The position numbers were made by a program, and so were the translations under genes. Shown here piece after piece: positions 7,344 to 15,360 of a stretch of 24,442 bases of DNA (positions are counted from its first letter, which is position 1; every line of letters begins with the position of its first letter). Origin of the DNA: Opitutia bacterium (lineage in GTDB: Bacteria > Verrucomicrobiota > Verrucomicrobiia > Opitutales > Seribacteraceae); assembly GCA_002692605.1 (NCBI GenBank), contig NZLE01000096.1:1-24442 (forward strand), in the 5' to 3' direction. The notes under the pieces are model-generated. The model saw only the letters and a list, made by a program, of their open reading frames with translations, searched no databases and had not been told where the DNA came from.

Positions 7344-8411
7344 TTAGAATTGGAAGCCCAAGCCCAGATCAACGAGGTGAGCCGGCACCTCTTCCTCATG
7401 CAGGTATCGATAACCCAGGCGCAGGGCAATCAATTCCGAAACCCGCCAAGACAATCCAAGCGCTCCGGTTGCAAAAAAGCCATGATCCTTTCGTTCTCTC
7501 GGATCTTCGACAAGCGAGAGGTAATAACCAAGTCCCGCACCAAGATAACCGCTCAAAGATTCGGTGAAGCCAACCTCATAGCCCAAGTCAAAATAACCCG
7601 CAAAGGTTTGCGAACTCTTTCGAAAATAATGCTTGTCGGGAGAAACGAATAGGTTTCTTTCCCATGAAGATTCGTGATGCCGGTTGGTTTTGAACAACCC
7701 GCCCAGCCCATACTTGAATCCATTTTTCTCCCATCCTCCGGCAAGATTAAGGGCAAAGCCTGGATCGTACCTTTTGTACCGAGTCTTGGGAAGAGCATGG
7801 TTCGGACGATGAATCTTGCTCACGAAGGAGATTGCAGGACTGATTATCAAATAACGCCCGGAAGATCGCCCATTCAGCGCCTTTGGATCGAAAAGGGCTT
7901 TCGTCCTCCCATTCTCTTCGGTGAATCGACCGGGCGCTTCCACTTGGAAAGCCAATTGGTTGGATTTTTCAGCGACCGGTTCATTCACGCGAGTGGAAGG
8001 CGTAACCGGACTGCCCTCCTCGAGAAACAACGTTTCTTGGTTTTCCTCAAGCCAACTCTTGGGATCGGGTCGTTGGGGTTCCTCGGACAGATCAAAAGGT
8101 GTGCTGAAAGACTTTTTTGACGATAGACCGTAAAAAATCTCATCAAAACGGTTTTGCAGGTTGTTGAGCCTCTTGGAGTAATCGTTGATTTCTCCCTTCA
8201 TCCCGTGAATGCGTTGCTGTTGGTAGAAACTCTTGTCATCCACTGATTCGAAGTAATCGGTAATGGGTTTCTCCGTACGAACGACCTTTTGAGGGTCCGA
8301 ATACTCGTAACTCGACCGGTACTGAGCGCTGACCGACCAAGTAGACAACGTCAAAGCCAAAGATGCGATAGCAAGGAACCGGTTCGAGTGTTGTGGAGAG
8401 CGTTTATTCAT
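7344..8411 (-). CDS. outer-membrane beta-barrel protein with periplasmic N-terminal region
   Basis: A 355-residue exported protein I cannot assign to a named family. A signal peptide (basic MNKR start, hydrophobic core 12-24, cleavage likely after 'SVSA' at residue 29) supports the ATG at 8411 over the longer open frame. Residues 62-92 form a possible coiled coil (QQQRIHGMKGE...LNNLQNRFDEI). A Pro/Glu/Ser-rich linker (about 105-185) follows. From about 185 to the end come alternating strands rich in Gly and aromatics, such as 'YGLGGLF', 'GYFDLGYEVGF', 'YLGAGLGYYLSL', 'LALRLGYRYL' and 'LGLGFQF'. The terminal Phe after a strand is the classic outer-membrane insertion signal. Barrel prediction is by eye. 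It sits between a small membrane protein and an acyltransferase on the same strand. Confidence 0.75.
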   Translation of the reverse strand: MNKRSPQHSNRFLAIASLALTLSTWSVSAQYRSSYEYSDPQKVVRTEKPITDYFESVDDKSFYQQQRIHGMKGEINDYSKRLNNLQNRFDEIFYGLSSKKSFSTPFDLSEEPQRPDPKSWLEENQETLFLEEGSPVTPSTRVNEPVAEKSNQLAFQVEAPGRFTEENGRTKALFDPKALNGRSSGRYLIISPAISFVSKIHRPNHALPKTRYKRYDPGFALNLAGGWEKNGFKYGLGGLFKTNRHHESSWERNLFVSPDKHYFRKSSQTFAGYFDLGYEVGFTESLSGYLGAGLGYYLSLVEDPRERKDHGFFATGALGLSWRVSELIALRLGYRYLHEEEVPAHLVDLGLGFQF

Positions 8412-8473
8412 GAAGGGCAAGTCTTCTATCGAAAAAGGATTGCGAACGAAAGCAACCCAAAAGAAAAAACTTT

Positions 8474-8881
8474 TCAAGTACCACGTCTCTTTCTTGCCTG
8501 AACGAGGGCGCGACTGAAATAGGCGAACAATATGTGGTAGGCAAAAAAATAAATCAGATTGACGATCCAACCGCCGGCAAACGCCATTCGCAAACCCTCT
8601 TCCTGTCTGGCGGAAAGCCGATAGGCGCCTAGGTTTGCGGCTTTGATTTCTTCCTCGGACAGGGGCAGGCGGGCATCATACAATTCCGGAGGTAGTTTTT
8701 TTTCCGAAACAAAGGGAGGAATTTCCGGTTCGGTTTCGGAGATAATTTCCCAATAACCGCGTTTTTCCATTCCGAGAAGAGGTCCGAACTTGATCTCGCG
8801 GTAAAAGGTAAGCTGAATCAGAACGGCAGTGAGAACAAGCATTCCCTGAGACACCAACCAAGCCTTTGTTTTTAATTTCAT
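8474..8881 (-). CDS. small membrane protein with two helices, unknown function
   Basis: A 135-residue protein I do not recognise. The N-terminal hydrophobic segment (about 8-27) may be a transmembrane anchor. A charged, Pro/Glu-rich middle (about 45-95, with 'EIPPFVSEKKLPPELYD') is probably extracytoplasmic, and a second helix (about 101-122, 'FAGGWIVNLIYFFAYHILFAYF') is followed by a basic tail (RKRR). This gives both termini in the cytoplasm and a loop of about 70 residues outside. It is the first gene of a run with the beta-barrel protein (62 nt downstream) and the acyltransferase, and is divergent from the amidase gene. Genes of this kind often serve as partners of a neighbouring exported protein, but nothing in the sequence proves that. 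Confidence 0.65.
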   Translation of the reverse strand: MKLKTKAWLVSQGMLVLTAVLIQLTFYREIKFGPLLGMEKRGYWEIISETEPEIPPFVSEKKLPPELYDARLPLSEEEIKAANLGAYRLSARQEEGLRMAFAGGWIVNLIYFFAYHILFAYFSRALVQARKRRGT

Positions 8882-9001
8882 GATAAGGGTCTTTTAAAGC
8901 GATTTTGGAAAAGGAGCAAAATCTTAAACCCCAATCTTGCCTGAAATTCAAAATTCTGGGTTGCCAAGATTTACGCTTTGTCAAAGAAATGAATAAGGTA
9001 G

Positions 9002-9877
9002 ATGAGGAAATTTCTTTTTATGATTCTTGCCCTCGCTTTTGGCGAAGCGATGCAGGCGGAGGTCGTCCATCAAGTGCGACCGAATGAGACTCTTGGTGGA
9101 ATCGCCCGAAAATACGGAGTTTCCGTCAGCGCCCTTCAAGCTCACAATGGAATTGCCAACCCCAACCTTCTTTTCGTGGGCAAGAAACTTAAGATTCCTT
9201 CCTCCGGAGCAAGTGAAGTAACCTACGAAGTGAAGAAGGGAGACAGCCTGGGCGGAATCGCATCCCGGTTTGGCGTCAAGGTTTCCACTCTGACTTTGGT
9301 CAATAAAATCACTCGACCCGATCTCATCCGGGTCGGACAAAAACTGATCATTCCCATTAAGGCCGGCAGCGCAAAACCGGCCTCCCAAATACTTTCTTCC
9401 ACCGTTCGGAGATCTCTCGATGCGATTCGCCCGAAATCAGGAAAATGGACCCGCATCGTGATCCATCATTCGGCTACCCCAACCGATGATGCCATGAACA
9501 TGCACCGCGTTCACAAGGCCCGCGGAATGAAAAATGGCCTAGCCTATCATTTCGTAATCTCAAATGGTTCCAGAAAGGCAACCGACGGAGAGATCTTCAT
9601 GGGTGGGAGGTGGAAGGATCAATTGGACGGTGGCCATATGAAAAGCCAATCCTACAACCGAACCGGCATTGGGATTTGCCTGATCGGAAATTTCGAACTG
9701 AGAGCCCCTACCAACCAGCAAATGAAAAGCCTGGAAGGACTTTGCAAATACCTAATGAAACGATGCGGAATCCCGGCCGATAAGGTAACCACTCACAAAA
9801 TTCTACATCGCAACCACACCAAATGTCCGGGAAAGTATTTTTCCCTGCCTTCGCTCATTCAAAGAATTTCCTCCTGA
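9002..9877 (+). CDS. secreted N-acetylmuramoyl-L-alanine amidase with two LysM domains
   Basis: A 291-residue peptidoglycan hydrolase that cuts between muramic acid and the stem peptide. A signal peptide (1-19, ending 'EAMQA') is followed by two LysM repeats, at about 22-66 ('HQVRPNETLGGIARKYGVS') and 73-118 ('YEVKKGDSLGGIASRFGVK'), which bind glycan chains. The C-terminal Amidase_2/PGRP-type domain (about 150-290) has the zinc ligands His155 in 'VIHHSAT', His265 in 'TTHKIL' and Cys275 in 'KCPGKYF', plus the 'LAYHFVI' strand carrying the usual Tyr (182). An AAGG sequence just before the ATG is a weak ribosome site. It is a single gene, divergent from the membrane/beta-barrel run and convergent with the reductase (4 nt between stops). 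It probably acts in cell-wall recycling or daughter-cell separation. Confidence 0.93.
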   Translation: MRKFLFMILALAFGEAMQAEVVHQVRPNETLGGIARKYGVSVSALQAHNGIANPNLLFVGKKLKIPSSGASEVTYEVKKGDSLGGIASRFGVKVSTLTLVNKITRPDLIRVGQKLIIPIKAGSAKPASQILSSTVRRSLDAIRPKSGKWTRIVIHHSATPTDDAMNMHRVHKARGMKNGLAYHFVISNGSRKATDGEIFMGGRWKDQLDGGHMKSQSYNRTGIGICLIGNFELRAPTNQQMKSLEGLCKYLMKRCGIPADKVTTHKILHRNHTKCPGKYFSLPSLIQRISS

Positions 9878-9881
9878 GCGT

Positions 9882-10916
9882 TCAGGGATGATCCTTTCCC
9901 GTAGAATCCCGGGGATCCTTGGCCAACAATCCTTTCGTACGCTCGAGCAAGACCTTACCCATACGGGATTGCCCATTCCGTTCGAGCGCTTGCGAAAACT
10001 CCGTCAGGGCAAACACCTGATCGATGGGATGCTTGATTTCCGCCAAAGCCAAAGGCTGAAGAACTTCCTCCAGAGTCTTACGTAAAGCTGCCGGGGATTG
10101 CTTCCTTTTCCATCGATCAAGCCAAAATCCCACAAAACGAAGATCATCGAAGATCAAATTGCGAGTCGGGAAACGCACCGGAGAACCGTCCATCGCCCCA
10201 AAAGTCACGTGGACTCCACCATCTCTAAGGCATTTGGCTAATCTCAGGGCACTTCTTCCTCCCACCGAATTCAGAGCCAAAGAACACTTTTTCCCATTGG
10301 TCCGTTCGGCCACTCTTTCGACCGCGTCATCGTCATCCAAACAAACAAAATCCGCCCCAAATTCCTCCAAGTCCCCGATCCGCTCCGGTGTACGAACCAA
10401 ACTGATGCATTCCACTCCGATTCTCTTGGCAAACTGAATGACGCACAAACCAACGGCGGAATTGGCTGCATTTTGAATGACAAAATCCCCTTCGCGCAAA
10501 TATTCGAAATCATTCAAAAGACGCCATGCCGTCAAGGGATTCAGGGCTGACACCGCCAGTTGGTTAAGAGGCACCAAGGAGGGAAGAAGGAGCAAATCCT
10601 CCGCCTTGCTTTTGGAATATTCAGTCCAAACTCCCGGCTCTTCGGGCATCAGTACAAGTTTTCCCTTTACTTTGGAATCGACTCCGGACCCAACCTCAAT
10701 GACCTCTCCCACGCCTTCCCTGCCGGCGATTGAGGGGAGTTCACGCAACTTCCCGTAGGACCCTTGAATCAATCCATAATCGGAGGGATGAATCGTTGCG
10801 GCCTGCAATTGAATCAGAACCTCTCCCTCCCCAATTGCAGGAAGATCGATCTCCTCCAAAAGCAGAACCTCGTGGGGATCTCCGTGCCGATGGTAGCGAA
10901 CCGCTAGGTTTTTCAT
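9882..10916 (-). CDS. zinc-independent MDR reductase (quinone or 2-enoyl thioester reductase-like)
   Basis: A 344-residue medium-chain dehydrogenase/reductase closest in look to the MECR/ETR branch. The N-terminal half has 'IHPSDYGLIQGSYG' (42-55), whose Tyr54 sits where enoyl-thioester reductases keep their catalytic Tyr, then 'AGREGVGEV' (64-72). 'ALNPLTAWRLL' (124-134) precedes the cofactor motif 'NAANSAVGLCVIQFAK' (149-164), which fits NADPH. The structural and catalytic zinc Cys/His sets are absent. 'LNSVGG' (215-220) is typical of the fold. It likely reduces quinones or 2-enoyl thioesters in the cytosol. The frame can be extended to a TTG at 10931, but the ATG at 10916 gives the family N-terminus. 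It begins 11 nt after the alpha/beta hydrolase stop, so the two are probably one operon. Confidence 0.85.
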   Translation of the reverse strand: MKNLAVRYHRHGDPHEVLLLEEIDLPAIGEGEVLIQLQAATIHPSDYGLIQGSYGKLRELPSIAGREGVGEVIEVGSGVDSKVKGKLVLMPEEPGVWTEYSKSKAEDLLLLPSLVPLNQLAVSALNPLTAWRLLNDFEYLREGDFVIQNAANSAVGLCVIQFAKRIGVECISLVRTPERIGDLEEFGADFVCLDDDDAVERVAERTNGKKCSLALNSVGGRSALRLAKCLRDGGVHVTFGAMDGSPVRFPTRNLIFDDLRFVGFWLDRWKRKQSPAALRKTLEEVLQPLALAEIKHPIDQVFALTEFSQALERNGQSRMGKVLLERTKGLLAKDPRDSTGKDHP

Positions 10917-10927
10917 TCCTCGAACAA

Positions 10928-11818
10928 TCAATCAAGCCAACCGGTTGCTCGCATCCAGGACTCAGCCCGGTCCGGCCATTCCGAGACCGCTCGATCCGTC
11001 TTTCGCATACCGTATCCATGACCTCCAAAAGGAAAAAGATGAAGTTCGTTGCCCACCACACCGGCTTTTTCCAAAGCCAGGTAGGCCAAGGCGCTACCCT
11101 CCGCGGGTACGTGGTCGTCACCCGTATGAACGAAGAAACAGGGTGGAGTGTCCTCCCGAATCACCACCTCCGGAAAGAGAGAATCTCTGGTCGTTCGGTC
11201 CACCAGGTAGGCGGGATAGACTAAAATTCCAAAATCAGGCCGGCAGGACAAATCATCCGCTTCATCGATGCGCGAATAAGTTCTTTCGTGAAAGGAAGTC
11301 AGGGTCATTACCGAAAGATGGCCACCTGCCGAAAAACCGAGAATACCCAACTTGGAGGGATTGATCCCCCAAGACTTGGCGTGCTTCCGAACCAAACCGA
11401 GAGCCCGTTGGGAATCCTGCAAAGGGGCTTCATGCTTAGGTCGGTCCTTTCTGCGCGGAACACGGTATTTCAGAAGAATCCCCGTAACACCCATTTCATT
11501 CAACCATTGGCAAACGTCCGTCCCCTCATGCTCATATGCCAGAATTCCATATCCGCCCCCGGGACAGACGAGCACAGCGCTTCCATTCGCTTTCGCAGGA
11601 TTGGCCGGATAAACCGTTAGAGTGGGTTGACTCACGTTGGTGATCCTCAAAATTCCCTTTTCCCCAGGCTTGGGCGGTTTCTCCTCTTCAGGTCCAACTT
11701 CACCCTCGACTTCCCCGGGAGCCAGGTCAGGCCAAAGAGGCAAAGTCCGCAGTCGGGGCTCACCACCGCAAAGAAATCCGAAAATCAGAAAGTAGGTAAT
11801 ATAAGGAAAAAATTTCAT
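10928..11818 (-). CDS. exported alpha/beta hydrolase (BD-FAE / acetyl esterase-like)
   Basis: A 296-residue hydrolase. From the ATG at 11818 it has a short basic start, a hydrophobic segment (4-16) and a possible lipobox 'FGFLC' (Cys17), so it is probably exported and perhaps lipid-anchored. The fold markers are 'PGGGYGILAYEHEG' (86-99, oxyanion HGGG-like), the nucleophile elbow GFSAGGH (161-167, Ser163), acid Asp235 in 'TGDDHVP', and His267 in 'GGHGYG'. This order matches the BD-FAE/acetylxylan-esterase-like hydrolases that are abundant in planctomycetes and Verrucomicrobia and remove acyl groups from plant or algal polysaccharides. The actual substrate is not shown. An upstream frame extension (to 11905) lacks a signal peptide start and is rejected. 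It is followed by the MDR reductase gene. Confidence 0.87.
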   Translation of the reverse strand: MKFFPYITYFLIFGFLCGGEPRLRTLPLWPDLAPGEVEGEVGPEEEKPPKPGEKGILRITNVSQPTLTVYPANPAKANGSAVLVCPGGGYGILAYEHEGTDVCQWLNEMGVTGILLKYRVPRRKDRPKHEAPLQDSQRALGLVRKHAKSWGINPSKLGILGFSAGGHLSVMTLTSFHERTYSRIDEADDLSCRPDFGILVYPAYLVDRTTRDSLFPEVVIREDTPPCFFVHTGDDHVPAEGSALAYLALEKAGVVGNELHLFPFGGHGYGMRKTDRAVSEWPDRAESWMRATGWLD

Positions 11819-11919
11819 CCGCTCACTTCTTCGGAACCTGAGCAAACATGCAAAGAAAAAAATTCGGGCAACCTTCTTTTTTGTTGGCGTACCGCTCGAA
11901 CTCAATCATGGAAGGAAGA

Positions 11920-13029
11920 ATGAAAACTTTGCAATTGAGTCTGTTGAGCAGCCTCGTCCTCTTCTTTTTCGGCTCCCTTGCCCCAGCTTCCGAAAAGCAA
12001 GTTATCACCGCTTTCACGCAAGTCGAAGCCAAAGGCAAAGGCAATGCCCAGGCGATGCGGGCGTTGACCCTAGTGGATCAGTTGGACCCAAATTCCATCG
12101 TTCCTCTCTTGAAGGGAATGAATGCGGCCAATGATCTGGGAGACAACTGGATTCGGGCGGCCGTATCCAAAATCCTCGCACAGGCCGAGCCCGGAAATTT
12201 CCCGACCGAGGACGTCTCCCGTTTTGTAATGGACAAAGGCAATGCGGGAAGTTCACGCCGGGCGGCGTTCGAACTTTTGCTCGACGAACAATCCGAAAAA
12301 GCCGAGAAAATGATCGGTTCCTTTCTCGATGACCCGGAACCAAGCCTCCGACGCGAAGCGGTTGCCCAACTTTTGCAGAAAGCGGAAAGTAAAGCGGGCA
12401 AGGCTTCAACGGTTCTCTTCCGCATGGCGTTGGATAAGGCTCGAGACGTCGATCAAATCAAAACGGCCAAGACCGCCTTGGAAGCGAATGGTATGAAGAT
12501 TGACGTTCCCGAACTCATGGGCTTCCTTACTCGTTGGCAAACCATCGGTCCTTTTGGCAATGGATCTCGCGAAGGGTTTCACACCGCCTACGCTCCCGAA
12601 AGCAAGATGGACCTGTCTGGAAGCGCAAAGGGAAAAAACGGGAAGGTCGAATGGATCGAATTCTCCACCTCCGATCCTTTCGGCATGCTCGACGTGAACC
12701 AACAGTACGGTGAGATCAAGGAAGTTTTGGCTTATGCCTTCACGACCTTCGAGTCCAAGGACTCACGCCCAGTTCAGTTCAGACTCGGTTCCAAAAACGC
12801 ATGGAAACTTTGGGTGAACGAAGAACTGCTTTTTGCCCGAGACGAATACCACAGGGGGAAGACCCGGGTGGATCAGTTCGTAATCGATGGAAAATTGAAC
12901 TCGGGAACCAATCGTATCCTAGTTAAGGTTTGTCAAAACGAGCAAACCCAACCTTGGACAAAAAATTGGGAATTTTGCCTTCGCGTCACCGACCCCACCG
13001 GCAAAGCGCTGCTTTCCGCCAACCGTTGA
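11920..13029 (+). CDS. exported HEAT-like repeat protein with C-terminal beta-sandwich
   Basis: A 369-residue exported protein of unknown function. The ATG at 11920 is chosen because a purine-rich GAAGGAAG motif lies just upstream and a signal peptide follows (1-23, 'SLAPAS'). Residues about 28-195 are helical pairs with HEAT-like spacing, for example 'AMRALTLVDQLDPNSIVPLLKGM' split near 58, 'DDPEPSLRREAVAQLL' (137-152) and 'VDQIKTAKTALEANG' (177-191). A short junction 'WQTIGPFGN' (206-214) leads to a beta-rich region (about 215-360) with 'WKLWVNEELLF' (295-305) and 'LNSGTNRILVKVCQ' (326-339), reminiscent of galactose-binding-like sandwiches of glycosidases and planctomycete secreted proteins. 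It has no catalytic motif, so a binding or scaffold role is inferred. The PQQ-like propeller gene starts 18 nt downstream. Confidence 0.75.
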   Translation: MKTLQLSLLSSLVLFFFGSLAPASEKQVITAFTQVEAKGKGNAQAMRALTLVDQLDPNSIVPLLKGMNAANDLGDNWIRAAVSKILAQAEPGNFPTEDVSRFVMDKGNAGSSRRAAFELLLDEQSEKAEKMIGSFLDDPEPSLRREAVAQLLQKAESKAGKASTVLFRMALDKARDVDQIKTAKTALEANGMKIDVPELMGFLTRWQTIGPFGNGSREGFHTAYAPESKMDLSGSAKGKNGKVEWIEFSTSDPFGMLDVNQQYGEIKEVLAYAFTTFESKDSRPVQFRLGSKNAWKLWVNEELLFARDEYHRGKTRVDQFVIDGKLNSGTNRILVKVCQNEQTQPWTKNWEFCLRVTDPTGKALLSANR

Positions 13030-13047
13030 ATCCCATTCAAGAACGCC

Positions 13048-14247
13048 ATGAACCCAATCATTGTTTCATTCCTTTGCTCTCTCCTTATCCTCCCTTCCCT
13101 GCAGGCCGATTGGTTGGCCTTTCGAGGCAGTAATGGGAACGGTTCATTCGATCAAAAGGCTCCCGCTTCCCTGTCCTTGAAAAGCGACAAGGGTTGGTCG
13201 CAATCTCTGCCCGGCCGGGGGCTCTCGAGTCCCATTCTCGTCGACGATCTGGTTCTACTGACCGCCTCAAGCGGACCGAATCAGCAAACTCTCCATATCC
13301 TCGCCTTCGATGCCCGGGACGGTTCCCTGGAATGGGAACGAAAGTTCAAGGCCACCGGACGAACCGTTTGCCACGAGAAGACTTGTGTGGCCGCCTGTAC
13401 ACTGGTCAGCGACGGAAAGAAGGTGATCGCCCAGTTTTCCTCCAACGACGTCTTCTGTCTTGATCTCAAAGGTCAAATGCTCTGGCTCAGGGGACTCACC
13501 TTCGATTACCCGAACGCAGCCAATGGATTAGGCATGTCCTCCTCCCCGGTTCTGGCCGAAGGGGTGGCTATCATTCAGGTCGAAAACGATGCCGATTCCT
13601 TCACTTTCGGCCTCGATCTGGCCAATGGATCCACCCTGTGGAAAAAAGACCGGCCCAGAGGAGCGAATTGGACCTCACCCATCGTTATGAGAGAACAAGG
13701 AAGGGAAATCGTTGCCCTGCAATCCAAGGACGGAATCTCCGCAATCGAAGCTTCCTCCGGAGAGGAAATTTGGTCCTTCGAGGGAGGAGCGTCCACCATC
13801 CCTTCGAGCGCTTGGTCCGGACAGGGCCTCGTTTTGGTTCCTTCCAATGGGTTGACCGCTTTGAAAGCGAACTCCACGGGCGAACGACCCGAACAAATTT
13901 GGAACGAGAACAAGCTCAAACCGGGAACCGGCAGTCCGACCGTGGTTAAGGACAAGGTTTACGTCGTTAACAGCGCGAACGTATTAAGTTGCGCCGAAGT
14001 CGCTTCAGGAAAAATCCTGTGGCGCTTGCGTCTCAAAGGCCCGGTAAGCAGTTCTCCGGTCGCCACCTCCGACCGTCTTTTCCTTTTCAGTGAGACCGGG
14101 CTCGGACAAGTGGTCGACTTGAAAAGCTCCACCGGACAACTGCTTGGAACGGTGGATTTGGAGGAAACCATTCTTTGCACTCCCGCACTAGCCAACGATG
14201 GACTTTTCGTTCGTTCGGACAAGACGCTTTGGAAGATTTGTCCCTAG
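13048..14247 (+). CDS. exported PQQ-binding-like beta-propeller protein
   Basis: A 399-residue secreted propeller protein. The signal peptide (1-20, 'LPSLQA') is directly followed by 'DWLAFRGSNGNG' (21-32), the opening seen in many planctomycete and verrucomicrobial PQQ-like repeat proteins. Propeller blades repeat a 'D..G..LW' motif, with Trp at 96 (GSLEW), 146 (GQMLW), 198 (GSTLW), 242 (GEEIW), 325 (GKILW) and 395 (KTLW), and recurrent 'SSPV/SPIV' strands at 60-64, 165-168, 209-213 and 335-338. These are the tryptophan-docking repeats of quinoprotein-type propellers. PQQ or metal-binding residues of true alcohol dehydrogenases are not evident, so this is more likely a non-enzymatic propeller like BamB. 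It is in operon order behind the HEAT-like protein and convergent with the cytochrome-LRR gene. Confidence 0.88.
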   Translation: MNPIIVSFLCSLLILPSLQADWLAFRGSNGNGSFDQKAPASLSLKSDKGWSQSLPGRGLSSPILVDDLVLLTASSGPNQQTLHILAFDARDGSLEWERKFKATGRTVCHEKTCVAACTLVSDGKKVIAQFSSNDVFCLDLKGQMLWLRGLTFDYPNAANGLGMSSSPVLAEGVAIIQVENDADSFTFGLDLANGSTLWKKDRPRGANWTSPIVMREQGREIVALQSKDGISAIEASSGEEIWSFEGGASTIPSSAWSGQGLVLVPSNGLTALKANSTGERPEQIWNENKLKPGTGSPTVVKDKVYVVNSANVLSCAEVASGKILWRLRLKGPVSSSPVATSDRLFLFSETGLGQVVDLKSSTGQLLGTVDLEETILCTPALANDGLFVRSDKTLWKICP

Positions 14248-14270
14248 TCGCGCCAAAACCCAAGGTTTCC

Positions 14271-15230
14271 TCAAGGAGTCACTTTCACTCCATTCAAACG
14301 CGAACGGAGAAATTCGCGTTTGTCTTCCGAAATCCCGCTTTTCCAAAGATATAGGCTATCGAGGCTTTTCATACGAGCCAAGGAAACCGCTGCGGAGTCC
14401 GTTACTTTTGTTTCCGTTAGGTTGAGTGTCCGGAGCGAACTTAAACCCTGCAGTTCCACCAGCCCTTGATCATCGAGATTACTCCGGCGCAAACTCAGAT
14501 TGGTTAACTTTTTGAACGCGCCGATTTTCTTGCAAGCTTGGACGGAAAGATCGGCTCCTGTCAGATCGAGCTTGGCCAAGTGTTTGACAAGCGGGGATAA
14601 CGCGGTGATTTCCCTATCCGTGATTCTTTGAGCCGATGAGACTACCCGAACCTCAATCAAAGGACTGCCCAAGCCAATGGGGCGAACCAACATACCCGTT
14701 GCTTGGGATAATTCATCCAGCATTTTCTGAGGCAAGGGTTTCAGTCCCTGACTCAGATCATCAAAGAAGCGAAGGTGTCCCGGTACGTATTTGGGCTTAT
14801 CCCTTTTGGTCACCGATTCGTCCAAACCGTCGGTGGCTCCTTCCCAGGTCCCGAAATCAGCCCCTTGGGCAATCCATTTGCGTATGATTTCCTTTTGCTT
14901 CCGCGTCAGAGGATCACCCTTCGGAGGCATGTGATCCGCATCATCCGCGGGAAGAATGGTCCTAGTATACAAAGTGCTTCTACTCGGATGATTGGCCTTT
15001 AACACTGAACCGTCATCGCTTCCCAAAAGAATATGAGCGGCTCCGTCCAACCTCAATCCGGCCTTGGGTTCCTTCAATCGACCCGCCTGCTCGTAAGGAG
15101 CCTTGTGGCATTCCACGCACCGCTCGGATAGGATTGGCCAAACTTCCTTCTCAAACTCGATCACCCCGAATGCCCAAGAAGAGGGGAAACTGAGAAGAAA
15201 AAGCAAAAGGAGATGTACGGTTTGGCGCAT
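14271..15230 (-). CDS. exported cytochrome c domain fused to leucine-rich repeats
   Basis: A 319-residue exported protein. After a signal peptide (1-20) comes a planctomycete-type cytochrome c domain (about 25-130) with the heme motif CVECH (38-42) in 'VWPILSERCVECH', the region 'KAGLRLDGAAHILLGSDDG' (56-74), a likely distal Met ligand in 'HMPPKGDPLT' (Met101) and a closing helix 'QKEIIRKWIAQGADFG' (112-127). A linker leads to leucine-rich repeats (about 215-305) such as 'LAKLDLTGADLS', 'KLTNLSLRRSNLDDQGL' and 'SLRTLNLTETKVTDSA'. The heme domain suggests electron transfer, and the LRR part suggests protein binding, in the periplasm or outside the cell. It is transcribed alone, convergent with the propeller gene and divergent from the DUF6807 gene. 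Confidence 0.88.
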   Translation of the reverse strand: MRQTVHLLLLFLLSFPSSWAFGVIEFEKEVWPILSERCVECHKAPYEQAGRLKEPKAGLRLDGAAHILLGSDDGSVLKANHPSRSTLYTRTILPADDADHMPPKGDPLTRKQKEIIRKWIAQGADFGTWEGATDGLDESVTKRDKPKYVPGHLRFFDDLSQGLKPLPQKMLDELSQATGMLVRPIGLGSPLIEVRVVSSAQRITDREITALSPLVKHLAKLDLTGADLSVQACKKIGAFKKLTNLSLRRSNLDDQGLVELQGLSSLRTLNLTETKVTDSAAVSLARMKSLDSLYLWKSGISEDKREFLRSRLNGVKVTP

Positions 15231-15360
15231 GGTGAAAAATTCTATCCCAATAAAGGAGATTTTACTAATCCCTTAAACCCCAAATTTCAAAAAAAGTTTC
15301 TCGATCCATTTCTCCTTTTACCCTTGGACTCCCTCCTCAAAAAGGGTTTTCTTGACCCTT

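Noticed and set aside
8979..8984. Exact TTGACA on the minus strand upstream of the 135-residue gene
   Set aside because: No -10-like hexamer lies at 16-18 nt spacing, so a promoter is not supported.
9873..9886. CCTGA-GCGT-TCAGG palindrome at the amidase/reductase stops
   Set aside because: Two convergent TGA stops are palindromic by nature, the stem is only 5 bp, and there is no T-run.
13048..14247. PQQ-dependent alcohol or glucose dehydrogenase
   Set aside because: Only the propeller repeat motif is seen. Length, lack of a heme domain and lack of evident PQQ or calcium ligands argue for a non-enzymatic propeller.
14253..14266. AAACC-CAA-GGTTT mini-hairpin between convergent stops
   Set aside because: The stem is only 5 bp and the T-run is short, so it is not distinguishable from chance.
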